Under the pieces are notes generated by a model that was given only the letters and a program-made list of their open reading frames with translations, made no database searches and had not been told where the DNA came from. Of a stretch of DNA of 64,000 nt, positions 48,012-56,462 are shown one piece after another. The DNA lies in contig JACKBJ010000011.1 of NCBI GenBank assembly GCA_020634625.1, positions 48,674-112,673 on the forward strand, written 5' to 3'. Source of the DNA: Caldilineae bacterium (GTDB lineage: Bacteria; Chloroflexota; Anaerolineae; Epilineales; Epilineaceae). The translations under genes were made by a program, and so were the position numbers. The first letter of the stretch is position 1; every line of letters starts with the position of its first letter.

Positions 48012-49382
48012 ATGCAGGCCCTGGCCTACATCGTCGCCTCCATCCTGTTCATCGTCGGCCTCAAGCAGCTCGGCGCCGCCGCCACGGCGCGCCGCGGCAA
48101 CCTGCTCTCCGCGCTGGGCATGCTGGTGGCGGTCATCGCCACCCTGTCCGGCCAGGGCTTCAGCTGGACCTGGATCCTGCTCGGCTTCGCGATCGGCGGC
48201 GGCATCGGCGCGGTCGCGGCGCGCCGGGTCCAGATGACCGGCATGCCCGAGATGGTCGCCCTGTTCAACGGCTCGGGCGGCATCGCCTCGCTGCTGGTCG
48301 GCTGGGCCTCGCAGGTGACCGGCGGCGGCAGCCTCGGCGTGGCCGAGCTGGTGCCGCTCTACCTGGCGGTGATCATCGGCGGCCTGACCTTCACCGGCTC
48401 GCTGGTGGCCTACGGCAAGCTCTCGGGCCGCATCGGCAGCAAGCCGGTGCTCTTCGGCGGCCAGCAGATCGTCAACGTCGGCCTGCTGCTGGGCATGGCC
48501 GGGGCCGGCCTGGGCTTCGTGGGCCAGTCGGGCGGCGCCTGGAACCCCTGGCTGCTGGCGGCCATCGGGCTCAGCCTGGTCTTCGGCGTGATGGCGGTCA
48601 TCCCCATCGGCGGCGCCGACATGCCGGTGGTCATCGCCCTGCTCAACGCCTACTCGGGCCTGGCGGCCTGCGCGGCCGGCTTCATCATCGGCAACACGGT
48701 GCTGATCGTCTCGGGCGCGCTGGTCGGCGCCTCGGGCCTGATCCTGACCGGCATCATGTGCCGGGCCATGAACCGCAGCCTGAGCAACGTGCTCTTCAGC
48801 GGCTTCGGCAGCGCCGGCGCCGCGGCCGGCGCCGCTGCCGGCGCCCAGGGCGAGGCCCGGCCGATCTCGGCCGCCGACGCCTACCCGATCCTGGAGGCGG
48901 CCAGCCAGGTGGTCTTCGTGCCCGGCTACGGCATGGCGGTGGCCCAGGCCCAGCACGCGGTCAAGGAGCTGGGCGCCCTGCTCGAGGCGAACGGCTGCGA
49001 GGTGCAGTTCGCGGTGCACCCGGTGGCCGGCCGCATGCCGGGCCACATGAACGTGCTGCTGGCCGAGGCCGACGTGGCCTACGAGCAGCTGGTCGAGCCG
49101 GACGACGTCAACCCGAACATGGCCGCGGTCGACGTGGCGATCGTGATCGGCGCCAACGACGTGGTCAACCCGGACGCGCGCTCCAACACCAGCAGCCCGC
49201 TCTACGGCATGCCGATCATCGACGTCGACCTGGCGCGCACCTGCATCGTGCTCAAGCGCAGCCTCAACCCGGGCTACGCCGGCGTCGAGAACCCGCTCTT
49301 CTTCTGCGCCAACACGCGCATGCTGCTGGGCGACGCCAAGAGCAGCGTGCAGGCCCTGGTCAACGAGTTCAAGGACGCCTGA
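48012..49382 (+). CDS. pntB: NAD(P) transhydrogenase subunit beta
   Basis: Membrane domain II remainder plus NADP(H)-binding domain III, 456 aa. Eight or nine transmembrane helices occupy residues 1-265; domain III (about 285-456) has VPGYGMAVAQAQHAVKEL, HPVAGRMPGHMNVLLAEADV, IGANDVVNPDA and KRSLNPGYAGVENPLF, the NADP-binding signature. With PntAA/AB it uses the proton gradient to make NADPH. The start ATG has AAGGGGGGC upstream within the end of pntAB. Confidence 0.96.
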   Translation: MQALAYIVASILFIVGLKQLGAAATARRGNLLSALGMLVAVIATLSGQGFSWTWILLGFAIGGGIGAVAARRVQMTGMPEMVALFNGSGGIASLLVGWASQVTGGGSLGVAELVPLYLAVIIGGLTFTGSLVAYGKLSGRIGSKPVLFGGQQIVNVGLLLGMAGAGLGFVGQSGGAWNPWLLAAIGLSLVFGVMAVIPIGGADMPVVIALLNAYSGLAACAAGFIIGNTVLIVSGALVGASGLILTGIMCRAMNRSLSNVLFSGFGSAGAAAGAAAGAQGEARPISAADAYPILEAASQVVFVPGYGMAVAQAQHAVKELGALLEANGCEVQFAVHPVAGRMPGHMNVLLAEADVAYEQLVEPDDVNPNMAAVDVAIVIGANDVVNPDARSNTSSPLYGMPIIDVDLARTCIVLKRSLNPGYAGVENPLFFCANTRMLLGDAKSSVQALVNEFKDA

Positions 49383-49421
49383 GCGCGGGGCGGGCGGCGC
49401 CGCTCGCGCGCCGGCCCCGCC

Positions 49422-49835
49422 TCAGAGCTGCAGCGCCTCGACCGCGGCGTCCATCGACTCGGGGCGGATGTACAGCAGATAGCCGAAGGAGCCGTCCCCG
49501 TCCGTCACGCCGGTCGCGGCGTAGACGTTGACGTTGGCCTGGTAGAGCTTGCTGTGGATCCCGACCAGCGCGCCCAGCTCGTCGTCGCCCTGGACCAGCA
49601 GCGCCTGGTGCGGCCCCTCGAGCTTGAGCCCCGCCTGGGTCGCCTCGTGCAGCAGCTTGTGGGTCTCGTCCGGGAAGAGCGCCAGCTGGGTGCTGTCCGG
49701 GCCGGTGGGCACGGCGGTGAAGGCCAGCAGGTAGATGCCCAGCTCCTCGAGCATCGTCAGCAGCTTGTAGGCCTCGCCGGGCCGGTCGGTGGTGGTGGTA
49801 TAGAAGTAATCGACGCGTCGGACCGTGCATGCCAT
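49422..49835 (-). CDS. Tandem ACT-domain protein
   Basis: A 137-aa protein made of two ACT-like units: DYFYTTTTDRPGEAYKLLTMLEELGI with LLAFTAVPT (first) and HQALLVQGDDELGALVGIHSKLYQANVNVYAATGV (second). ACT domains bind small ligands, commonly amino acids, and regulate enzymes; no catalytic domain is attached, so it may be a free-standing sensor. It is convergent with pntB and has its own promoter about 70 bp upstream. Confidence 0.75.
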   Translation of the reverse strand: MACTVRRVDYFYTTTTDRPGEAYKLLTMLEELGIYLLAFTAVPTGPDSTQLALFPDETHKLLHEATQAGLKLEGPHQALLVQGDDELGALVGIHSKLYQANVNVYAATGVTDGDGSFGYLLYIRPESMDAAVEALQL

Positions 49836-49901
49836 GAGCGGGCTCCTGTCTGCGGGCCTCGAGCTTGCGTGGGCGGATCGGGGAGGCGCTTGTGCCGTGT
49901 G

Positions 49902-49907
49902 TTTATA
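49902..49907 (-). promoter_or_regulatory. Extended -10 promoter of the ACT-domain gene
   Basis: Minus-strand TGG-TATAAA; the -35 region (TACCCA at a 17-bp spacing) is poor. Leader about 60 nt. Confidence 0.55.
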
Positions 49908-50003
49908 CCAGAGGCGGCCGGCGATGGGTAGGTAGCCCTGGTCGCCCAGGCCGGGGTCGCGCGCGACTCCGGCGCGGTGACCGCCTCGCCTCGTCGAAGC
50001 CCC

Positions 50004-51230
50004 TCAGGCCGGCTCGGCGCCTGCCAGCGCCCGCAGGCTGCCCTGCAGCCCCTGCAGCGCGCGGGCGCGGTGGCTGAGCCGGTTCTTCTCGTCCGGGGGC
50101 AGCTCGGCGCTGGTCAGCTCGCCCTGGTGGCCGCCGTCCTCGACGCGGAAGATGGGGTCGTAGCCGAAGCCGCCGGCGCCGGCCGGCGCCCAGGCGATGC
50201 GGCCGGCCACCTGGCCGGCGGCGGTGACGACGCGGCCATCGGGCCAGGCCAGGGCGACGACGGCGCGGAAGCGGGCGCCGCGCTCGGGGTCGGGCACCGC
50301 GGCCAGGCGGTCCAGCAGGGCCTGGACGCGGTCCGCGTCGCTGCCCGCGACCCAGCGGGCGGAGCGGATGCCGGGGAAGCCGCCCAGCGCGTCGACCTCG
50401 ATGCCGGAGTCGTCGGCCAGGGCGGGCAGGCCGGCGGCGGCGGCGAAGGCGCGGGCCTTGAGGATGGCGTTGGCCTCGAAGCTGTCGCCGGTCTCCTCGG
50501 GGTCGAGGGCCTCCAGGCCCAGATCGGCCGGGGCGAGGAGCCGCAGCGGCAGCTCGGCCAGGAGCGCCCGGTACTCGCGCAGCTTGCCGGCGTTGCCCGT
50601 GGCCAGCAGGAGCCGGGGCGGCTCGGCCGCCGGCTCCCGATAGAGCCGGTGGCGCCGGATGTAGGCCTCGACCGGCTCGGGCACCCGGAAGCGGATCGAG
50701 CGGCCCTGGCGGACCCGTTGGCGGATGTCGGTGGCCGAGATCTCGATCCGGGGGCCCTCGAGCCGGTCGAGGCGGCCGGCCAGGCCGGGCAGGGCGCGCT
50801 CGAGGGCGGCCAGGTCGGGCGGCGGGCCGGGGCGATCGAAGACGGCCAGGCGGGCCAGCTCGAGGATCCGCTCGGGCTGGCGCCAGCGCGGGAAGCTCGC
50901 CAGGCTGTCGCTGCCCAGGATCCACCAGAGCTCGACCTCGGCGCCGAGCCGGGCGCGCAGCAGGCCCAGGCTGTCGACGGTGTAGCTCGGCGCGGGACGC
51001 TCGAGGTCCAAGCGCTCGAGGGCGAAGGCGGGCTGGGCGGCCAGGGCCAGCTCGAGCATGGCCACGCGGTGCGCGTCGGCGGTCGGCGCGGCGTCCGGCT
51101 TGTGCGGCGATCGGGCGGCGGGCAGGAAGCGCAGGCCGTCGAGGCCGAGCTGCTCGCGGGCCGTCTCGGCCAGGATCAGGTGGCCGAGGTGGACCGGGTC
51201 GAAGCTGCCGCCGAAGATCCCGAGGCGCAT
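50004..51230 (-). CDS. nadD-rdgB: Fused NaMN adenylyltransferase (NadD) and dITP/XTP pyrophosphatase (RdgB)
   Basis: A 408-aa fusion of two enzymes. Residues 1-198 are NadD, making nicotinate adenine dinucleotide in NAD synthesis: GGSFDPVHLGHL (7-18), SPHK (41-44), SYTVDSL (82-88), WWILGSDSL and ISATDIRQRVRQG. After a short AAEP linker, residues 205-400 are RdgB/HAM1, which hydrolyses non-canonical purine NTPs: LLATGNAGKLREY, DDSGIEVDALGGFPGIRSAR, GFGYDPIF and the C-terminal ELPPDEKNRLSHRARAL. All key motifs of both look intact. It starts 4 bp after obg, so it is co-transcribed with it. NadD usually sits beside obg and rsfS in bacteria, which supports this half. Confidence 0.93.
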   Translation of the reverse strand: MRLGIFGGSFDPVHLGHLILAETAREQLGLDGLRFLPAARSPHKPDAAPTADAHRVAMLELALAAQPAFALERLDLERPAPSYTVDSLGLLRARLGAEVELWWILGSDSLASFPRWRQPERILELARLAVFDRPGPPPDLAALERALPGLAGRLDRLEGPRIEISATDIRQRVRQGRSIRFRVPEPVEAYIRRHRLYREPAAEPPRLLLATGNAGKLREYRALLAELPLRLLAPADLGLEALDPEETGDSFEANAILKARAFAAAAGLPALADDSGIEVDALGGFPGIRSARWVAGSDADRVQALLDRLAAVPDPERGARFRAVVALAWPDGRVVTAAGQVAGRIAWAPAGAGGFGYDPIFRVEDGGHQGELTSAELPPDEKNRLSHRARALQGLQGSLRALAGAEPA

Positions 51231-51234
51231 GGCG

Positions 51235-52503
51235 TCAGTCGACCCACTCCAGCTCGAAGTCGCCGATGCAGACCGTGTCGCCGTCGACCACGCCCGCCTG
51301 GCGCAGCGCCTCGCGGATGCCCATGGCGTCGAGGATGCGCTGGAAGCGCGCGACGGTGTGCGGGTTGTCCCAGTCGGTGATGAAGGCGCTGCGCTCGATG
51401 CGCGGGCCGGACAGGCGCCAGACGCCCGCGTCCTCGGGCTCGATGGTGAAGGCGTTCTCGTCCTGCTCGAGCGGCCGGAGCACCGGCAGCTCGGCCACGG
51501 CCGGCTCGGGCGGCGGCAGCTCGCCCAGGCGCCGGAAGACCTGCTGCATCAGGGCTTCGACGTTCTCGGTCGTCGCGGCGCTGATGGCCAGCACCTCCGC
51601 CGCGCCGGCCTCCAGCAGGGCCGCGCGCAGGGCCGGCCAGCGCTCGCGCGTCTCGGGCAGGTCGATCTTGTTGACCGCCACGATCTGCGGCCGCTCGGCC
51701 AGCTCGGGGCTGTAGGCCGCCAGCTCCTGGTTGATGATCCGGAAGTCGGCCAGGGGATCGGGCTGGCTGCCGTCGACCAGGTGCAGCAGGATCCGCGTGC
51801 GCTCGATGTGGCGCAGGAAGCGGTCGCCCAGGCCCAGGCCCTCGCTGGCGCCCTCGATGAGGCCGGGCACGTCGGCCAGGACCATGGTGGCGTGGCCGAT
51901 CTCGACCACGCCCAGGTTGGGCACCAGGGTGGTGAAGGGGTAGTCGGCGATCTTGGGCCGCGCGGCGCTGACCACGCTGAGCAGGGTGCTCTTGCCGGCG
52001 TTGGGCAGGCCGATCACGCCCACGTCGGCGATCAGCTTCAGCTCGAGCTTGAGCCGGCGCACCTGGCCCGGCGAGCCCTTCTCGGCCACCCGCGGCGCCT
52101 GGTTGGTGGCGCTCTTGAAGGCGCTGTTGCCGCGGCCGCCGCGGCCGCCCTTGGCCACCACCAGCTCCTGGCCATGCCGCGTGACGTCGCCGACCAGCTC
52201 GCCGGTCTCGGCCTCGCGCACCACCGTGCCGACCGGAACGGCCACCCGCAGGTCCTCGCCGTTGCGGCCGTGCTTGTCCTGGCTGCCGCCATGCCCGCCG
52301 CGGCCGCCCTGGTAGCGCTGCGTGAAGCGGAAGGCGTGCAGCGTGTTGAGGCCCTCGTCGCCGACCAGGATCACGTCGCCGCCCTTCCCGCCGTGGCCGC
52401 CGTTGGGCCCGCCGCGCGGCACGTACTTCTCGCGCCGGAAGGCCACGACGCCGTTGCCGCCGTTGCCGGCTTCGACATCGATCTCGGCTTCGTCGAGGAA
52501 CAT
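51235..52503 (-). CDS. obg: GTPase Obg/CgtA
   Basis: Essential ribosome-assembly GTPase, 422 aa. The glycine-rich Obg fold fills the N-terminal 155 residues (AGNGGNGVVAFRREKYVPRG), the G domain has G1 GLPNAGKS, switch region DYPFTTL, G3 DVPGLIEGAS and G4 NKID, and the C-terminal OCT domain (FTIEPEDAG... to FELEWVD) is present. The start ATG opens directly on the conserved FLDEAEIDV. It leads the obg/nadD-rdgB pair; 159 bp of upstream sequence separate it from the GAF-translin gene. Confidence 0.96.
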   Translation of the reverse strand: MFLDEAEIDVEAGNGGNGVVAFRREKYVPRGGPNGGHGGKGGDVILVGDEGLNTLHAFRFTQRYQGGRGGHGGSQDKHGRNGEDLRVAVPVGTVVREAETGELVGDVTRHGQELVVAKGGRGGRGNSAFKSATNQAPRVAEKGSPGQVRRLKLELKLIADVGVIGLPNAGKSTLLSVVSAARPKIADYPFTTLVPNLGVVEIGHATMVLADVPGLIEGASEGLGLGDRFLRHIERTRILLHLVDGSQPDPLADFRIINQELAAYSPELAERPQIVAVNKIDLPETRERWPALRAALLEAGAAEVLAISAATTENVEALMQQVFRRLGELPPPEPAVAELPVLRPLEQDENAFTIEPEDAGVWRLSGPRIERSAFITDWDNPHTVARFQRILDAMGIREALRQAGVVDGDTVCIGDFELEWVD

Positions 52504-52662
52504 GCGGGCTCCGTGGCTGGGGTTCGGGGCGGCCGGGCGGCCGGTGACGCATCACCATAGCATAGCGCCGCGGCCCGGGCCCGTCCCGACTTGCCGGGCG
52601 GACCGGGCCGCGCGCGGATGCCCGGGACCTTCGGCCGCGCCGCCGGGCGGCCCGGCGGCCGC

Positions 52663-53766
52663 CTAGAGGCCGGCTTCGACCCGGGCCAGGGCGGCCTTCA
52701 GCTCGGCCTGGCCCACGGCCACCGTCAGGTCGCCGCGGGTGCGCTCGGTGACGCCGCGCACCATGTCGTTGGTGCGCTTGAGGTTGAGCGTGATGGCCGC
52801 CGGATAGTCGACCGTGCTGAGGTAGGTGTGGATCTCCTGCATGCGCTCGAGCAGGGCCTCGGCATCCGCGATCCGGCCCAGGCGGATGGCGTCGAGGGCG
52901 GCGCGGCGCAGCTCGCCGGCCGCCTCGCCCAGGCCGTTGAGCCAGGCGGCGTCGGCCACGCCCAGCTGCTCCGGCCCCGGCAGGGGCCGGTCGCGCAGGA
53001 GCGCCAGGGTCAGGTGGGCCTCGGCCAGCTCCTTCTGGGCGTCGAGCATGTAGCCGGCCGACTGCAGGTCGGCATGGCCCCGCGCCGCGGCCTGCATGGC
53101 CTGCATGATCTCGCCGCCGCCGGCCAGGATCGCCTCGGCCTCGTCCCAGTCCGCGCGATGGGCCGCCCGGATGGCGCGGGCCGCGTGCTGCACCGCGTGC
53201 CGGCTCTGGGCCAGCACCGCCTCGCGGCAGCCGTTCTTGGCGTCCAGGCGCGCCAGGATGGCCTCGCCGATGCCGTCCAGCGGGCCGCCCGCGCGCGGCG
53301 GCGGCGCCAGGCGCGCCAGGCGCTCGGCCAGCTGCTCCAGCAGCGCGCGGTCGGCCGGCCCGAAGGCGGCCGGTTGGTCGGAGTCGACGTCGATCTCGCC
53401 CAGCACCCGCTCGCCGTCCAGGATCGGCACCACGATCTCGCTGCGGGTCGTGACGAAGCAGGCCAGGTAGCGCGGGTCGGCGCCCACGTCGTCGACGACC
53501 AGGGTCTCGCGCTCGGCCGCCGCGGCGCCGCAGATGCCCTCGCCCAGGCCGATCCGCTGGTGCTCGGTCGGCGCGCCGACGTAGGGCCCCAGGACCAGGG
53601 TCTCGCCCTCGAGCAGGTAGATGCCGGTCCAGTCGAAGTGCGGGTGCGCCGCGGCCAGGTCCTGGACCGTCCGCTCCAGGATCGCCGGCCAGCTGGCGTC
53701 GCGCTGCCGGGCCTGCGCGTCGAGGTAGGTCAGGAGCGCCGTCATGCGCGGATCCATCTGGGCCAT
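52663..53766 (-). CDS. GAF (free Met-R-sulfoxide reductase-like) and translin fusion
   Basis: A 367-aa two-domain protein. Residues 25-155 form a GAF domain of the free methionine-(R)-sulfoxide reductase type: FDWTGIYLLEGETLVLGPYVG, GEGICG (C79), YLAC (C103), SEIVVPIL and GEIDVDSD. C79 and C103 correspond to two of the three cysteines known in E. coli fRMsr; the third is absent. Residues 162-355 are translin-like: an all-helical region with NGLGEAAGELRRAALDAI and NLKRTNDMVRGVTERTRGDLT, the conserved C-terminal translin helices. Translins bind RNA and single-stranded DNA. ATG 53766 has AGGAGG 6 nt upstream; sequence before it is not protein-like. No close partner gene; divergent from the LCP gene. 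Confidence 0.75.
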   Translation of the reverse strand: MAQMDPRMTALLTYLDAQARQRDASWPAILERTVQDLAAAHPHFDWTGIYLLEGETLVLGPYVGAPTEHQRIGLGEGICGAAAAERETLVVDDVGADPRYLACFVTTRSEIVVPILDGERVLGEIDVDSDQPAAFGPADRALLEQLAERLARLAPPPRAGGPLDGIGEAILARLDAKNGCREAVLAQSRHAVQHAARAIRAAHRADWDEAEAILAGGGEIMQAMQAAARGHADLQSAGYMLDAQKELAEAHLTLALLRDRPLPGPEQLGVADAAWLNGLGEAAGELRRAALDAIRLGRIADAEALLERMQEIHTYLSTVDYPAAITLNLKRTNDMVRGVTERTRGDLTVAVGQAELKAALARVEAGL

Positions 53767-53961
53767 CTCGCCCTCCTGGGCATAGAAGCGGCGACTTCGA
53801 GCGGCGGCTTCGCGCGGCGGCCCGATCGGCGCCTCGCGGGCCGCGGTGCCGGCGATTGTAGGCAGGCGGCCGGGGGCCGGCAAGCGGGCGGCGCGGCGGC
53901 CCGGAAGCGGCCCCCGGCCGGGCGTCCCGACCCGCCGCCGCCCGAGCCGGTCCGGTCCGCG

Positions 53962-53990
53962 TTGGGGCCGCCCAGGCCGGGTGCTACAAT
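53962..53990 (+). promoter_or_regulatory. Promoter of the LCP-family gene
   Basis: TTGGGG (53962-53967), 17-bp spacer, extended -10 TGC-TACAAT (53985-53990), 45 bp before the ATG. Confidence 0.65.
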
Positions 53991-54034
53991 TCGCCCCGCC
54001 GCTCCCCCCGATTCGCTTGCGTTCCAAGGTCCCC

Positions 54035-55249
54035 ATGAGTCAAGCCACCACGCCCGTGCCGGCCACGCCGATCGGGCCCCGACGTTCGAGCTGGCCGATG
54101 CGCCTGCTCTTCGGTCTGCTCGCCGCCGCCCTGGCCCTCAGCGCGCTGACGGTGGTGGCGCTGGTCGGCTACACCGTCACGCGGGTGGCCGACGCGCCCG
54201 CGGCGCCGCCGGCTCCGGTCGCCGATCCGATCGCGCGCGCGCAGCCGGTCGAGCTGGCGCCGGACCCGGCCGTCCTGGACCAGGCGGTCGACGTCTGGGA
54301 CAAGCACGGCCCGGTCAACATCCTGCTGCTGGGCCTGGACATGGACGACTGCGCCCAGCCGGAGGGCCTGACGCGGCGCACCGACACCATCATCCTGGTC
54401 CGGGTCGACCCGGCCAGCGGCAAGGCCGCGATGCTGTCGATCCCGCGCGACCTCTACGTCTACATCGACGCCATCTACGGCGGCCAGCCGGTCGGGGCCA
54501 AGAAGATCACCACCGCCCACGTCTACGGCACGCAGTTCGACGAGCAGGGCCGCGAGGTGCCGCACAGCGGGGCCGAGCTGGTCAAGGACACCATCCAGGC
54601 CAACCTGGGCATCACCGCCCACCGCTACGTGCGGGTCGACTTCGCCGGCTTCCAGCAGATCGTCGACGCCCTGGGCGGCATCGAGGTCGACGTCCAGCCC
54701 TCGATCGGGGACCCCAGCGTCGGCCTCTACGACGCGGACTACCCCGACGGCCACTGCGGCACGATGGTGGTCAACTTCCCGCCCGGCCGGCGCACCCTCG
54801 ACGGCGCCGAGGCCCTGCAGTACGCCCGCTCGCGCAAGTCGACCAGCGACTTCGACCGCTCGCGCCGGCAGATGGACGTGCTCCTGGCCATCCGCGAGCG
54901 CGGAACGCGGGTCGGCGTGCTGCTGGACCTGCCCAAGCTCATCCCGGCCCTGCGCGATACGATCGACACGGACCTGACGCCCGACGAGGTCATCTCGCTG
55001 GCCAACACCGCGCGCGGCATCGGCCCGGGCGACGTGCTCCGGCTGCAGATGGACGAGAACGTGACCTACAACGACATGCTCGTCATCGACGGCGCGCCGC
55101 AATGGCTGCTGCGCCTGCGCCAGCAACCCTTCGACGCGCTGCGGGCGCAGTTCATGGACCCGGCCCAGGCGCTGCAGGCCGCCGCCGCGGCCCAGGCCGA
55201 GGACGCTCCGGCCGAGCCGGGCCCGGAAAGCGGCGGCGTCGGCCCCTGA
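54035..55249 (+). CDS. LytR-CpsA-Psr (LCP) family glycopolymer transferase
   Basis: Membrane-anchored phosphotransferase-like protein, 404 aa, of the family that attaches glycopolymers to the cell wall. One N-terminal transmembrane helix (LLFGLLAAALALSALTVVALVGYTV) and a linker precede the LCP domain (about 90-310): NILLLGLDMDD, RTDTIILVRVDP, MLSIPRDLYVYI (lipid diphosphate-binding Arg/Asp), HRYVRVDFAGFQQIVDALGGIEVDV and LDGAEALQYARSRKSTSDFDRSRRQ. The extracytoplasmic tail ends in an Ala/Glu/Pro stretch. AAGG lies just before the ATG. Longer in-frame ORF to 53846 is ruled out by the promoter. Confidence 0.9.
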   Translation: MSQATTPVPATPIGPRRSSWPMRLLFGLLAAALALSALTVVALVGYTVTRVADAPAAPPAPVADPIARAQPVELAPDPAVLDQAVDVWDKHGPVNILLLGLDMDDCAQPEGLTRRTDTIILVRVDPASGKAAMLSIPRDLYVYIDAIYGGQPVGAKKITTAHVYGTQFDEQGREVPHSGAELVKDTIQANLGITAHRYVRVDFAGFQQIVDALGGIEVDVQPSIGDPSVGLYDADYPDGHCGTMVVNFPPGRRTLDGAEALQYARSRKSTSDFDRSRRQMDVLLAIRERGTRVGVLLDLPKLIPALRDTIDTDLTPDEVISLANTARGIGPGDVLRLQMDENVTYNDMLVIDGAPQWLLRLRQQPFDALRAQFMDPAQALQAAAAAQAEDAPAEPGPESGGVGP

Positions 55250-55304
55250 GCGCGCCGCCCGGCGCCCCGACCCGAGCCGCCGCCCCGCGAGGCGGCGGCT
55301 AGCC

Positions 55305-56255
55305 ATGCCCGAGCGCCTGGTCGTCGCGACGAGCGGCGCGGCCCTGGACCGGGCGCGGGCAGCCTGGCTGATCCGCGAGCTGGCGGCCGCCTGGCCCGAG
55401 CGCGAGCTGGCGATCGCGCTGCTGGCGCTGGAGCCGGGCAGCTCGGCCGCGCGGGAGGCCCTGCGCGCCGGCCGGGCCGACCTGGCCCTGCACGCCCTGG
55501 CCGAGCTGGACCTGGCGCCGGCGCCCGGCATCGCCCGGGTGGCGGTGCCCCAGCGCGGCGATCCGCGCGAGGCCCTGGTCTCGCGCGGCGGGCGGGTGCT
55601 GGCCTACCTGCCCGAGGGCAGCCGGGTCGGCGTCGATTGCCAGCGCCGCGGCGGCCAGCTCCTGCGCCGGCGCAGCGACCTGGTGCTGGTGCCGTCGGCC
55701 GGCGACCCGGCCAGCCGCCTGGCCCGCCTCGACGCCGACGGCTGCGAGGCCCTGGTGCTGGGCGCCGCCGAGCTCGAGCGCCTGGACCTGGGCGCGCGCA
55801 TCGCCGAGCGCTTCGACCCGGACCAGATGATCCCGGCGCCGGGCCAGGCGGCCCTGGCGCTCGAGGCCCGCGCCGACGACGCGCGCATGCGGGAGCTCCT
55901 GGCGCCGCTGCACGATCCCCTCAGCGCCTACGCGGTCGAAGCCGAGCGGGCCTGCCTGGCCCGCCTGGGCGCCGGGCCGGGCGCGCCGGTCGGCGTGCAC
56001 GCCATCACCGACGGCGAGCAAATGGTGGTGCGCGGGGCGGTCGTCTCGGCCGACGGCACGCGCACCGCCCGCATGCACTGGTCGGGCCCGGCCCGCGACG
56101 CGGTCGACCTGGGCGAGACCCTGGCCGAGCTCCTGATCTCGATCGGCGCCGACAAGATCCTGAGCGGGGCGCCGATGCCGCGCACGCTGCGCTACAGCCT
56201 GCATCCGGGCGGCCGCGACGTCGAGCCCGGCGGCGAGGCCGAGCCCCCGGCCTGA
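55305..56255 (+). CDS. Porphobilinogen deaminase (HemC)-like protein, probably non-catalytic
   Basis: A 316-aa protein aligned along its length with HemC: RADLALHALAELD, GDPREALVSRGG, LPEGSRVGVDCQRRGGQLLRRRSDL, RLARLDADGCEALVLGAAELERL, APGQAALALEARADD and YAVEAERACLARLGAGPGAPVGVHA. The residues that make HemC work are missing: the cysteine holding the dipyrromethane cofactor (GGCxxPxG) is Pro in GAGPGAPVG, the catalytic Asp of HSxKD reads AE, and LRGN reads SAGD. It therefore probably does not make hydroxymethylbilane. It follows the LCP gene by 55 bp in the same direction. A true hemC would be expected elsewhere in a heme or corrinoid producer. Confidence 0.75.
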   Translation: MPERLVVATSGAALDRARAAWLIRELAAAWPERELAIALLALEPGSSAAREALRAGRADLALHALAELDLAPAPGIARVAVPQRGDPREALVSRGGRVLAYLPEGSRVGVDCQRRGGQLLRRRSDLVLVPSAGDPASRLARLDADGCEALVLGAAELERLDLGARIAERFDPDQMIPAPGQAALALEARADDARMRELLAPLHDPLSAYAVEAERACLARLGAGPGAPVGVHAITDGEQMVVRGAVVSADGTRTARMHWSGPARDAVDLGETLAELLISIGADKILSGAPMPRTLRYSLHPGGRDVEPGGEAEPPA

Positions 56256-56306
56256 GCGCGCCTGCCCGCGCGGCGCGAGCCCGCGCCGACACCCGCCACC
56301 GCTGAT

Positions 56307-56324
56307 CTTAACCTAAACTTAACC
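56307..56324 (+). promoter_or_regulatory. PhoB-like direct repeat
   Basis: CTTAACC repeated at 56307-56313 and 56318-56324 with TAAA between, an 11-bp period as in binding sites of PhoB/OmpR-type regulators. It lies about 105 bp upstream of the lysM promoter -35. Confidence 0.35.
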
Positions 56325-56427
56325 GCAGCGCGGCCCAAGCCGTATTACCATGTTGCCACGTGACCGTCGCACGCCGATGCACAGACAGACCGGTGCGACC
56401 GGACACGGACGAGCCCTCGATAAGGCC

Positions 56428-56456
56428 TTGACAAGGCGCAGCGGTGGGCTTATCTT
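56428..56456 (+). promoter_or_regulatory. Strong promoter of the LysM gene
   Basis: TTGACA (56428-56433), 17-bp spacer, TATCTT (56451-56456). The predicted leader is about 155 nt, unusually long for this window. Confidence 0.8.
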
Positions 56457-56462
56457 TTCGGC

